Assembly: GCF_040412425.1 (NCBI RefSeq)
Contig: NC_089753.1
Span: forward strand, 40,431,413-40,495,412
DNA: 64,000 bases
Source of the DNA: Macrobrachium rosenbergii
Lineage: Eukaryota > Arthropoda > Malacostraca > Decapoda > Palaemonidae
Direction: 5' to 3'
Part shown: in pieces, positions 49,631 to 62,422 of the stretch
Layout: each line of letters opens with the position of its first letter
Position numbering within the stretch: position 1 is the stretch's first letter
Notes under the pieces: generated by a model
What the model was told of the DNA's origin: nothing
The model's input: only the letters and a program-made list of their open reading frames with translations
Database searches by the model: none
Position numbers and translations under genes: made by a program

Positions 49631-50002
49631 GTTTTAGTTTTCTGAAAAGAAAACGGTTGTGCCGACTTTATCTGTTCGTCGGCACTTTTTTCTGTTCGCA
49701 CTTTTTCTTTCCGCCCTCAGAGCTTAAAAACTACTGAGGCTAGAGGGCTGCAAATTGGTATGTTGATCATCCACCCTCCAATCATCAAACATACCAAATT
49801 GCAGCCCTCAAGCCTCAGTAGTTTTTATTTTCTTTTAGGTTAAAGTTAGCTATAATCGTGCTTCTGGCAACGACATAGAACATGCCACCACTGGGCCGTG
49901 GTTAAATCTTCATGGGCCACGGCTCATACAGCATTATACCGAGACCACCGAAAGATATACCTATTTTCGGTGGCCTTGATTGCGCCGAAGAAACTTGTTT
50001 TG
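49631..50002 (+). mobile_element. Foldback family D, near full length
   Basis: ttttagttttctgaaaagaa at the left; hairpin core ctactgaggctagagggctg ... cagccctcaagcctcagtag; right part accgagaccaccgaaagata and gcgccgaagaaac. Confidence 0.9.
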
Positions 50003-50860
<858 letters not shown>

Positions 50861-50994
50861 ACACATAGCTATTTATGAATGAATTTTTATCACATCACCG
50901 TGACATACATACATACACATTAAGGTAAAAAAAAAAAGCCAACGTTTATTTGGGCTCGCTGAAGTCACGTTAGTGAGAATTTCGATACCGGAAT

Positions 50995-51305
50995 GGAATG
51001 GAATATACGGTATAGTTTAGGCCAAATGCCAAGCACTGGGACCTACGAGGTCATCAGCACTGGAAAGGAAACTGAGAGTAGGTAGGTTTGAAAGGTGTAA
51101 CAGGAGTGAAACCTCGCAGTTGCACTATGAAATCATCGTTAGGAGAGGGCGGATAGCCATATGGACGAAAGATATGAATGGAGGTTTAGTACAAAGAATG
51201 CCAGGGGTTGCAGCTGGGGGCGAAGGGACGCTGCAAAAAAAACTTTAGTAATGCCTACAGTGCACCCCGTGAGGTGCAATGACGACAGTAACCCCCTACG
51301 GAGGT
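50995..51305 (+). mobile_element. SINE family A in repeat L, 16-bp target duplication
   Basis: Bordered by atttcgataccggaat at 50979-50994 and 51306-51321, a perfect duplication. Head ggaatggaatatacggtata gtttaggcc, end gtaaccccctacggaggt. Confidence 0.96.
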
Positions 51306-51658
51306 ATTTCGATACCGGAATCACTACAAACCACTGTCGCTTCCGGTTGGAACAACTGTTGTTATTGGTGCGCTTTCTGCTGTGTTTATATCTATCGTAT
51401 TCGATGAAGACACCAAAGCGTGTACTGAAAGGGTTAATGAATTATATCTCCTTGTTGACTGCAAACCAATCTCGTCAGGGAAATTGAGGAAGACTTAGAG
51501 TCTCGTGTTGTATAAGTGAGTGGTATGATTGGCTATAGATCTGGTTTAACTCTTGGTTTTCTGAATATCACTGAGTATCTGCATAGGCCGAGACGGAAGA
51601 TTGGGCTTTATCCAGTCAAGAAAATTAGGTTAGTAATCCTCAAGATAATATTTGTAGA

Positions 51659-52047
51659 TTAAATTAAATATATCTTAGTTTAACCAGACCACTGAGATGG
51701 TTAACAGCTCTCCCAGGGCTGGCCCGAAGGATTAGATTTATTTTCCGTGGCTAAGTACCAATTGGTTACCTAGCAACGGGACCTACAGTTTATTGTGGAA
51801 TCCGAACCACATTATGACGAGAAATGAATTTCTATCACCAGAAATAAATTCCTCTAATTCTTCATTGGCCGGTCGGAGAGTCGAATGCTGGCCCAAAAGC
51901 GTGCTAGCCGAAAGCTCTACCCACATTATAGCGAGAAATGAATTTCTATCACCAGAAATAAATTCCTCTAATTCTTCATTGGCCGGTCGGAGAGTCGAAC
52001 GCTGGCCCAAAAGCGTGCTAGCCGAAAGCTCTACCCACCCACCAACT
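51659..52047 (-). mobile_element. SINE family B in repeat L, with doubled head, 12-bp target duplication
   Basis: Bordered by aatatttgtaga at 51647-51658 and 52048-52059. Reverse copy; the tRNA-like head region (cattatagcgagaaatgaat ... aaagctctaccca) is present twice, 114 bp apart. Confidence 0.95.
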
Positions 52048-52261
52048 AATATTTGTAGAACTGCCAGAGTGAGACAACTTTACAATGGAACTGTTTAAGA
52101 AAAAACCTGAATCAGTTTAAATGGAAATCCACAACCAGACTCTGTTATGTAGAGTCTACAGCCTACCTAATCATGAAAATATTACATAGGTCAGAAAAGT
52201 CACAGAAATTCCTGGATAAGCTGCTGCTCTTAAGACCACAATAAGCGTTCTTCATTTTGAC

Positions 52262-52471
52262 CAGTGGTTCTTAACTTTTTTTTCAGTGCCAGTACCCCTT
52301 CATATCTCAGAAAATTTTCTCGTACCCCCATCAAATATGAATACTATACAAACATATGACAAATATGCAATAAATATACAGTACCATTGCACTGGCTATA
52401 ATGTCTCGTACCCCCAAATTTAAGGTTCCGCACTCCTTAGGGGTACAGTTACCCCAGGTTAAGAACCACTG
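52262..52471. mobile_element. hAT-like MITE in repeat L, 8-bp target duplication
   Basis: Ends cagtggttcttaac and gttaagaaccactg; flanks attttgac and atttagac (one mismatch). Inner subterminal sequences gtaccccttcat / taggggtac also mirror. 210 bp, no coding capacity. Confidence 0.9.
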
Positions 52472-52543
52472 ATTTAGACAAAGTCAGCACTATTATCTGA
52501 TCCTTCTAAGTTATGTTACTATTTATTGCTGAGTCCAAGTGCT

Positions 52544-52692
<149 letters not shown>

Positions 52693-52885
52693 ATCCTTTT
52701 TTTCATAAGAGGCTGTGGACCCAGTAACTAGCGTGAGGTTTTCAACCTTGTCTTCCAGAGATGGAAATGTTTATTTGGTGGGCTACATGCCACTAATCAC
52801 TGCCATTTGGGACATGCAGTACCTTCAGTCCACTGATACCAGTTCTACCTAATAGATTAAACTTCCTTTTTTCAGTTTTTTCCCG

Positions 52886-53287
52886 TTTTTAGTTTTCTGT
52901 AAAAGAAAACTTTTGTGCCGGCTTTGCCTGTCCGTCCGCACTTTGTCCGTCCGCACTTTTTCTGTCCGCCTTCAGATCTTAAAAACTACCGAGGCTAGAG
53001 GGCTGCAAATTGGTATGTTGATCATCCACCCTCAAGTCATCAAACAGCAAATTGCAGCCCTCTAGCCCTAGTAGTCTTTATCTTATTTACGGTTAAAGTT
53101 AGCCATAATCGTGCATCTGGCAACGATATAGGACAGGCCACCACCGGACCTTGGTTAAAGTTTCATGGGCATGGATCAAGCAGCATTGTACCGAGACTAC
53201 CGAAAGATAGATCTATTTCCGGTGGCCTTGATTATACGATATACAGAAAACTCGATTGCGCCGAGGAAATTTCGGGGCATTTTTAAT
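52886..53287 (+). mobile_element. Foldback family D, full length
   Basis: ttttagttttctgtaaaaga aaac at the left, hairpin core, gatatacagaaaactcgatt gcgccgaggaaatttcggggc at the right: terminal agttttctgta and tacagaaaact are inverted. Confidence 0.92.
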
Positions 53288-53439
53288 TGTTATATGACGG
53301 CAATGGCTATGGAAGCTTATATACTGAAGCTGAATTGTGTTGCAGTTACTGATTGAAAAATGATGATTGAATGTGGATATTAAAGTTGCACATCGAGTGG
53401 AATGGAAACTAGTTTATTATGTACAATTTTACATCCTTC

Positions 53440-53554
53440 TATATTTCGCTTTGCCTTTAGTTACTTCTTTCGAATGAAGACCATATTCTCTGGAAGCATG
53501 AATTTCAAGCCAATGGCCGCTGTGGACGTTTTCCTTATGAATAGGGTTCATCTT

Positions 53555-53607
<53 letters not shown>

Positions 53608-53608
53608 A
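53440..53608 (-). mobile_element. Family F repeat with (AAT)n tract
   Basis: cgaatgaagaccatattctc tggaagcatgaatttcaagc ... tatgaatagggttcatcttc tg, then an AAT tract. Reverse of 46083. Confidence 0.8.
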
Positions 53609-53714
53609 CCAATTTAGTTATTTTTTAAATAAAACAACATTAGTTTAATAAAAATCTATATAAACAGAATATCTTCATCACTTCTAAAGTATATCACTTT
53701 GACGTTCGTTAAAA

Positions 53715-54300
53715 TGGAAATTTTCATCTTTTGAATTTATTTAGTAATATATTATTCATTTTCATCTTTTGAATTCATTTAATGGCCTATTTCCGGTTTT
53801 CATCTTTTTAATTCTTTTAATATAATTCAGTTGTCATCTTTTGAATTCATTTTTTAATATTAAAAGTTCTCATCTTTTTAATTCATTTAATATTATAAGT
53901 TTTCATCTTTTTAAATACATTATTCAGTTTTCATCTTTTGAATTCATTTAATAGCCTATTATTCGGTTTTCATCTTTTTAATTCTTTTAATATAATTCTG
54001 TTTGCCATCTTTTAAATTCATTTTTTAATATTAAAAGTTCTCATCTTTTTAATTCATTTAATATTATAAGTTTTCATCTTTCTAAATAATTTAATATTAT
54101 TCAGTTTTCATCTTTTTAATTCTTTTAATATTATTCAGTTTTCATCTTTGGAATTAATTTAATATTATTCAGTTCTCATCTTTTTAATTCTCTTAACATT
54201 ATTCAGATTTCATCTTTTTAATTCACTTAATATTAGTTTTCATCTTGTTAATTCATTTAATATTATTCGGGTTTCATCTTTTTAATTCATTGAATATTAT
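53715..54300. repeat. ~33-bp AT-rich tandem array (tttcatctttttaattcatt unit)
   Basis: About 17 copies of tttcatctttttaattcatt plus taatattattcag, with deletions. The opposite-strand version appears at 55370-55560. Confidence 0.92.
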
Positions 54301-54675
54301 CTCAAATCCTTCCGGGGGAAAGCTAATGCTCTCACTTCCATTGAGGGATTATTTCACGAGTCAATTTTTCTAATATAATTAAAACCTTTCTCACAAAACG
54401 GAAAGCCACACGTCCTTCACTTCCGCTGTACGAACAGCAGCACAAACAGCAGAGAAAAGGGCGCGTTCAAACGAGTGTTTGGGTTAGCGGGAAATATTGT
54501 TTTATTGTTAGCGGAAACTTTTTTCCCCACTAACATTTCGAAACGCCTTTTGTAATTTCAAGCCAGCGTTCATTTGCGCTTGCTGCTTTCACTTTGGTTC
54601 GTATTTCCGATGCAGGGATCACCACAAACTATTTTGTCGTTTCCGATTGGAATAACTGTTGTTGTCATTGTGATT

Positions 54676-54755
<80 letters not shown>

Positions 54756-54822
54756 TATAGTTCATATTCGACGAAGACGCCGAAACGTGTACTGAAAGCG
54801 GTAATGAATTAATTTCATATAA
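54300..54822 (+). mobile_element. Long repeat L, copy 2 (5' part)
   Basis: cacgagtcaatttttct, cgcgttcaaacgagtgtttg ggttagcgggaaatattg, catttgcgcttgctgctttc, ggatcaccacaaactatttt gtcg and acgccgaaacgtgtactgaa. Broken by a TA tract (54681-54760) and ended by a family D element. Confidence 0.85.
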
Positions 54823-55291
54823 AAACAAGTGTAAAATTAGCCGAAGTTTCTCCGGCGCAATCGAGTTTTCTGTATAGGGTATAATGCTGTATGCCACTCT
54901 CAGCCGCGGCCCAAGAAACTCTCAGCCACGGCCCATGAAACTCTCAGCCGCGGCGCATGAAGCTCTCAGCCGCGGCCCATGAAGCTCTCAGCCACGGCCC
55001 ATGAAACTCTCAGTCGCGACCCATCAAACTTTCAGCCGCGGCCCCGTGGTGGCTTGTGTTGTTGGTACCTATAGCAGTGCCAGGCGCACGAGCATGGCTA
55101 ACTTTAACCTTAAATAAAATAAAAATTACTGAAGCTGGAGGGCTGCAATTTGGTATGTTTGATGATGGACGGTGGATGATCAACATACCAATTTGCAGCC
55201 CTCTAGCCTTAGTAATTTTTAAGATCCGAGGGTGGACAGAAAAAGTGCGGACGGACAGGCAATAGCTTTCTTTTTGAGAAAACTAAAAACT
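54823..55291 (-). mobile_element. Foldback family D copy with internal 22-bp minisatellite
   Basis: Reverse copy. Around 54895-55048 the segment ctctcagccgcggcccatga aa is repeated seven times; other copies have it once or twice. Hairpin core and gtgcggacggacaggcaa end are present. Confidence 0.9.
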
Positions 55292-55565
55292 GACTCGTGA
55301 AATAATCCTCTAATGGAAATGACAGCATTAGCTTTACCCCAGGAGGATGTGAGATAATATTAAATGAAGTAAAATATGAAAACTGAATATTACATTAATT
55401 CAAAAGATGAAAACTCAATAATATTAAATGAATTCAAAAGATGAACATTGAATAATACTAAGTGAACTGAAAAGATGAAACTGAATATTAAATCATTTTA
55501 AAAAACGAAAACAGAATAACATTAATAAATTCAAAAGATGACAATTCACGTTTTAACGAACATTT
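55292..55565. repeat. Inverted counterpart of 53715-54370
   Basis: gactcgtgaaataatcctct aatggaaatgacagcattag ctttacccc then (aatattaaatgaattcaaaagatgaaaac-type) units: reverse complement of the L edge plus the 33-bp array. Confidence 0.85.
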
Positions 55566-55659
55566 GAATGCTGTACCTTAGGACAGCTGAACACTTCCTC
55601 ATTATAGTTTCTTTGTAGAATAATGTTTGTTTTATTTAATGAGTAACTAAACTGGTGTA

Positions 55660-55713
55660 ACAGGAGAGCTGTTAATCAGCTCAGTGGTCTGGTAAAACTA
55701 AGGTATACTTAAC
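55660..55713 (+). mobile_element. SINE family B 3' end fragment
   Basis: aggagagctgttaatcagct cagtggtctggtaaaactaa ggtatactta. Confidence 0.85.
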
Positions 55714-55766
55714 TGCAGACAGTAGATGATCTCATACAACTCGATATGCAATCTTACTCTCCCTTT

Positions 55767-56112
55767 CAGTTTTCTGTGAAAGAAAACTATTGTGCCGGCT
55801 TTGTCTGTCCGTCCGCACTTTATTCTGTCCGCCCTCATATCTTAAAAACTACTGAGGCTAGAGGCTGCAAATTGGTATGTTGATCATCCACCCTCAAATT
55901 ATCAAACATACCAAACTGCAGCCCTCTAGCCTCAGTAGTTTTTATTTTATTTTAGGTTATATTTAGCCATGATCGTGCGTCTGGAACGCTAAAGACAGGC
56001 CACCACCGGGCCATGGCTGAAAGTTTCATGGGCCGCGGCTCATACAGCATTATACATTGTACAGAAAACTTGAGTGCGCCGAAGAAACTTTGGCGCATTT
56101 TTTACTTGTTTA
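55767..56112 (+). mobile_element. Foldback family D copy
   Basis: cagttttctgtgaaagaaaa ctattgtgccggctttgtct; core; tgtacagaaaacttgagtgc gccgaagaaactttggcgca. Confidence 0.9.
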
Positions 56113-56118
56113 ATTATT

Positions 56119-57190
56119 ATTTTTCATTCAGTAATCGTAACACAATTCAATTACAGTATGTATGCTTACGTAGCCATTGTTGTCGCAATTGAAATGTAAA
56201 AAAAAAAAAAAACGAATAATCCTGATAAAAAGAAAATTTAATCTATCAGGTAAAACGGTATCAGTGCACCGAAGGCACTGCATGTCAAAAAATGCAATGG
56301 TTAATGGCATAAGGCCCACCGAATAAACATTTCCATCTCTGGAAGACACGATTGAAAATCTCACACTAGTTACTTGGTCCACAGCCCCCTGAGAAAAAAA
56401 GGATTAGATAACCTATGTAACATTTTCATTGTGAGATATAGATTCTATATAACTGAGTTATAGTTAAGGATTTTCTTAGTTCCAGTGTAGCGTTGTCTCA
56501 CTCCGGCTAGTCTACAAATAACTGAATTTTCTTGACAGAATAAGGCCTCAATTGCCTTTCGGCCTACGCACATACTCAGTGATATTCATGAAAAGAAAAG
56601 AGTTAAACCAGATCTATAGACAATCACACCACTCACTTATACAACACGTAACTCTAAGTCTCCCTCAATTTCCCAGACGAGATTGGTTTGTAATCAACAA
56701 AGAGAGATAATTCATTACCACTTCTATCGCACGCTGGGCGTGTTCATCGACCACGAAAGATATAAACACACAGAAAGCACAACAATAATAAGTTATTCCA
56801 ATCGGAAACGACAAAAAAAGTTTGTGGTGATCCCGGCATCGAAAATACGAACCAAAGTGAAAGCAGCAAGCGCAAATGAACGCTGGCTTGAAATGACAAA
56901 TGGCGTTTCGAAATGTTAGTGGGGGGAAAAAAAAAAAGTTTCCGCTAACAATAAAACAATATTTCCCGCTATCCCAAACACTCGTTTGAACGCGCCCTTT
57001 TCTCTGCTGTTTGTGCTGCTTTTCATAGAGCGGATACGAAGGACTCACGGCACTCAGTTTTGCGATAACAGCTTTAATTCCACAGCATATAAATTGACTC
57101 GTGAAATAATCCCTTAATGGAAATGAGAGCAGTAGCGTTACCCGGGGAAAATGGAATATGATATTAAACGAATTCAAAGGATGAAAATTC
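56119..57190 (-). mobile_element. Long repeat L, copy 3, longest uninterrupted
   Basis: Reverse strand matches copy 1 and copy 2 over their shared parts. Carries a 170-codon frame (57177-56665, -) ending NYLSLLITNQSRLGN; its central part ([20 protein letters not shown]) corresponds to the copy 2 segment. Domain not recognised and the frame is not preserved in the other copies. A partial fourth fragment lies near 57855-58030. Confidence 0.8.
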
Positions 57191-57310
57191 GTATTTTAAC
57201 TATTTGAATATAATACCTCATAAGTGATGAAGATTTCTCCATCACAAAGAGTCTTAGCAGAATGTTGTTGTTTTATTTAACGAATGATTATATTGGTCTA
57301 GCACTGTATA

Positions 57311-57556
57311 CTGCCCTAAAATGGAAAAATGCAGTATCTGCAAAATTTTCGAAATTGAGATGTGCCACCTATTGGGCTCGTGAGACACTAATACACAAGT
57401 TACTGCAGTTTCAAAATGATTCTTCAGTGCTTTCCACGAGTATTTAGGGGGTCCCATTTGCAGTATCTGCAAAATCAGTAGTAAGGCGAGGGAGTATCTA
57501 CCATTTTTCTCAGTTCTGTATTTTTGCAGATACTGCAGTCTTCCATTTTCGGGCAG
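57311..57556. mobile_element. MITE family E, intact copy with TA flanks
   Basis: ctgccctaaaatggaaaaat gcagtatctgcaaaat at the left and the inverse, ttttgcagatactgcagtct tccattttcgggcag, at the right. Flanked by TA on both sides, the target preference of Tc1/mariner-type elements. Confidence 0.93.
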
Positions 57557-57627
57557 TATACAATGGATGGTTTCTCATAAACCTCGATATGCAACCTTAC
57601 CATCCCTATTCAGATACTATTTTTGGA

Positions 57628-57836
57628 TCTTTCCTAGATAGTGACCCCCAAGGGCTTTTGGGGGTCGTTATCTAGGACTAATATTTCTTAGGGTGTCATT
57701 ATCCTTATAATATTTACAGTCTTTTGTTTACATTTTTACGGTATTCTCCAACGAGCTGGCACTAAACACGTCGCAAAGGTGGATACATACCGGGTTAAAA
57801 CCCTTGGGGGGGGGGGGTCACTGTCTAGGAAAGATC
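57628..57836. mobile_element. MITE with GGATCTTTCCTAGA termini
   Basis: Left tttttggatctttcctagat agtgaccccc; right gggggtcactgtctaggaaa gatccctattttt, inverted with two mismatches. Interior includes a small cccccaagggcttttggggg hairpin. Confidence 0.88.
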
Positions 57837-58117
57837 CCTATTTTTCATTTAGTGACACTAACTACACAATTCAGTTACAGTACATGTTTCCATAGTCACT
57901 GATGTCGTAACTAAAATGTCAAAAGGAGAAAGCTTTAAAAACGGCAGTTTAATCTATGAGGCATAACTAATATCAGTGCACTGATTTGTAAGTGACATAT
58001 GGCCCACAGAATAACAATGTCCACATCGTAGAGAAAAAACTAAGAAATAAAAAAAAATAAAATTTTTAAACGAACAAAATAAAAAATAAAAAACCGGACT
58101 TCATTTACTACTAAACT

Positions 58118-58250
58118 GAATATAGAATTTAGGCCAAAGGCCAAGCACTGGGACCTATGAAGTCATTCAGCGCTGAAACGGAAATTGACAGTAAGAAGGT
58201 CTGAAGGAGGCAACAGGAGGAAAACCTCGCAGTTGCACTATGAAACAATG
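58118..58250 (+). mobile_element. SINE family A, 5' part
   Basis: aatttaggccaaaggccaag cactgggacctatgaagtca ... acctcgcagttgcactatga aaca, cut off by a TA tract. Confidence 0.88.
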
Positions 58251-58261
58251 CATATATATAT

Positions 58262-58302
<41 letters not shown>

Positions 58303-58345
58303 ATATAATATATTTACACACACACACACACAAACATACATACAC
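58251..58345. repeat. (TA)n-(CA)n microsatellite
   Basis: TA tract then CA and TACA runs. Confidence 0.94.
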
Positions 58346-58799
58346 ACCGTTGGCACGCATGACTTTTTGTTTTTCCAAGAGTGGCCGTCAGACTAAACAA
58401 CTTCGGCGGCACTACCCGCTACGGGGTCCCCCACTTAAATGTTCGGACAGACGCCTCCATAACCAACGCGCTTTCCTTCCGCTAATTTAAAACACACAAT
58501 TACACGCCTCATTAGGCGCTGATTAGTTACGCCTCAGTAGGAAAACGAACGCGATTCAACATTTCTTTTTCATCCCCAGTTTTCCGTGGTCCATAAAATC
58601 CGGGAATTAGGACCAGCCCTTGCAATTAATGGCAGAATAAAAATTCTGGATCGCAATGGCCGCCAAGAGATCCTATTAAAGTAATCGCATTTTATGCGAT
58701 GAAGATTGAAGTAAATGAGAATGGTGAGAATAAAGGATATAATATATAATCTGAATGTCGATCTGTAAATGTGGCGTAAGTGGTGTTTTACTGTAAGCT
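58346..58799. other. Unassigned sequence
   Basis: No recognised exon or repeat. Confidence 0.4.
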
Positions 58800-58997
58800 C
58801 AACACACAAAGACAGTGTTACCAGACGAGAGTCAACACACAAAGACAATGTTACAAAAAGATTGCCAACACACAAAGACAGTGTTACCAGACGACAGTCA
58901 ACACACAAAGACAATGTTACCAGAAGAGAGTCAACACACAAAGACAGTGTTACCAGACGAGAGGCAACACACAAAGACAATGTTACCAAACGAGAGT
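58800..58997. repeat. Six-copy 33-bp tandem repeat
   Basis: caacacacaaagacagtgtt accagacgagagt repeats at 58800, 58833, 58866, 58899, 58932 and 58965; odd units have cagtg and even units caatg, giving a 66-bp higher-order unit. All frames stay open because 33 is divisible by three (STHKDSVTRRE in one frame). Coding is not supported otherwise. Confidence 0.96.
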
Positions 58998-59257
58998 CAA
59001 GTGACTTACGATTTCTCTCGCCAGAAGTTTAAAGGGATAAAAAAAAATACCTTGCATTCTCCCTTCCTCTTGCAAGAATGTGATAGATATAAATAGGAAA
59101 AATAGTACTAAACAAAAGGGCAATGAATGAATTTTGCAGTATTAAATGAATATTTGACAAAATTCGGCGCCAAATTTACCACTTTCAGTATGGAAACTTA
59201 TGAGTAGAAACAACTGCTTGATCATTTTGCTTTTTTGGACTGGACTTTGCTCTTATT

Positions 59258-59655
59258 TTTAGTTTTCTGTAAAAAACTATTGTGCCGACTTTGTCTGTCC
59301 GTCCGCACTTTTTCTGTCCGCCCTCAGATCTTAAAAACTACTGAGGCTAGAGGGCTACAAATTGGTATGTTGTAAATTGTTGACCATCCACCCTCCGATC
59401 ATCAAACATATCAAATTGCAGCCCTCTAACCCTAGTAGATTTTATTTTATTTAAGGTTAAAGTTAGCCATAATCGTGAGTCTGGCAACGATACAGGACAG
59501 GCCACCAATAGGCGGTGGTTAAAGTTTCACGGGCCGCGGCTCATACGGCAGTATACCGAGACCAACAAAAGTTAGATTGTTCTATTTTCGGTGGCCTTGA
59601 CTATACGCTGTACAGAAAACTTGATTGCACCGAAACTTCGGCGCATTTTTTATTT
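59258..59655 (+). mobile_element. Foldback family D, full length
   Basis: ttttagttttctgtaaaaaa ctattgtgcc; core; ctgtacagaaaacttgattg caccgaaacttcggcgca. Confidence 0.92.
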
Positions 59656-59909
59656 TTTATTCATTTCTATTTATTTTTTTACATTCTGATTCCGTCGCAT
59701 GTCGAAACTACAAATACCGCATGCGATTGGTTTTCGTTTTTCTCTCTTTCTGTTAGGGCGGTGCCAGACAATTAAATCAAGATTTAATCGACAGCCGCTG
59801 CGCAAAACTGAAGTCACGCACAATCGTTAAAGGCGAGGTCACACTACCACGAGATAGTGTGACTTCAGTTCAAGAATATTAAATATCCTCTACATTAAAA
59901 TGCTTAAAG

Positions 59910-59985
<76 letters not shown>
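59910..59985. repeat. (GA)n microsatellite
   Basis: About 37 GA with one GC interruption. Confidence 0.97.
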
Positions 59986-60044
59986 TTCTCGCCATCACGA
60001 ATAATCCCTCGCGTTCTCTAGACTTTCTGGCGGCTTCAGGCCTA

Positions 60045-60094
60045 CTTACGCCCAGGATTAATAGAGTACATACTCTATTAATCCTGCTTACGCC
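60045..60094. mobile_element. 34-bp palindrome flanked by 8-bp direct repeats
   Basis: cttacgcc, then caggattaatagagta, ca or tg centre, tactctattaatcctg, then cttacgcc again (60045-60052 and 60087-60094). Arms of 16 bp are perfect. An 8-bp duplication with CAGG... ends fits hAT insertions. Confidence 0.85.
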
Positions 60095-60348
60095 AAGATG
60101 ATTATTATGTGTGTCCAGCGCCTTTTAAACGCTTAGTACAGGATTTAATAAACCTCGTTGCTTCGAAGTTTTTTTTTTTACTTACAAATCGTATCTTCTT
60201 TTTTTTTTCTTTTTATTCCTCGTAAATCAATCAGTTATATCTAATGGGATTATATCACAAGAAGAATAAGCAATCTATATTTTCACGACGTATTTCCAAC
60301 GCAGATGCAATCTTATTTTTTCGGTTTTACATCTGTTTACTGTAAGCA

Positions 60349-61285
<937 letters not shown>

Positions 61286-61995
61286 GTAGATACAGATTTT
61301 CCCTTCTGAAAGATACATATTTTCCCTTCTGAAAGATATATATTTTCCCTTCTGAAAGATACATATTTTCCCTTCTGAAAGATACATCTTTTCCCTTCTG
61401 AAAGATACATCTTTTCCCTTCTGAAAGATACATCTTTTCCCTTCTGAAAGATACATATTTTCCCTTCTGAAAGATACATATTTTCCCTTCTGAAAGATAT
61501 ATATTTTCCCTTCTGAAAGATACATATTTTCCCTCCTGAAAGATATATATTTTCCCTTCTGAAAGATACATATTTTCCCTCCTGAAAGATATATATTTTC
61601 CCTTCTGAAAGATACATATTTTCCCTCCTGAAAGATATATATTTTCCCTTCTGAAAGATATGTTTTCCCTTCTGAAAGATATATATTTTCCAATCTGAAA
61701 GATATATATTTTCCCGTCTGATACATTTTTCCATTCTGAAAGATATATATTTTCCCCTCTGAGATATATATTTCCCCTCTTGAAAGACGCTTATTTTCCT
61801 TTCTGAAAGATACTTATTTTCCCTTGTGAAACATACTTATTTTCTCTTCTGACAGATGCATATTTTCCCTTCCGAATGATACATATTTCCCCTTCTGAAA
61901 GATACATATTTTTCCTTCTAAAAGATACATGTTTTCCCTTTTTAAAAATACATATTTTCTCTTCTGATTCATATTTCCCCTTCTGAAAGATACAC
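61286..61995. repeat. ~30-copy 23-bp minisatellite (gaaagatacatattttccct tct)
   Basis: cccttctgaaagatacatat tt has a strict 23-bp period from 61301 to about 61700 and then drifts. On the minus strand all three frames are open for 110-205 codons, each reading the same peptide series (SFRRENMYLSEGK, CIFQKGKYV) because 3 x 23 bp equals 23 codons. Confidence 0.96.
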
Positions 61996-62422
61996 ATATT
62001 ACGAAGATATATATTTTCGTCCCAAGATACATAAACTCTTTCAAAAGGAGGATATGTAAGAGTTAGGAATATATGTTACTGAAAAGATACATGAAAAAAT
62101 ACAAGGGTCGAAGGTACACAGATTTGGGAGTTACGTGACATTGGAAGATACATAACTACCCAACAAAAACACCGTATTGCAAAGGGTATTAATTGCATAT
62201 CTGACATGTCATTTCGGTGATACATACCTTTACCTCGTGAAGATCCGGCCTCTTCCCAAGATGATACGTTGTTGGGGGGGGGGGGGGGGCATACACGTCT
62301 GGGCAACAACGTAGACCAGTTTCCAGGAATAACTTCGCAACTCCAGTTGTGGAAACGTGTTTATAACGGCGCTTATCTTGTCGTTTTGTTACCTGGAAGG
62401 TGTTGAGAAATTATTAATGGGA

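Noticed and set aside
58769..59032. STHKDSVTRRE repeat protein
   Set aside because: Explained by a six-copy 33-bp array; no start context, signal or conserved flank.
61286..61995. Repetitive secreted or silk-like protein gene
   Set aside because: All three frames are equally open, the unit is not a multiple of three, and no splice signals, start context or signal peptide are seen.
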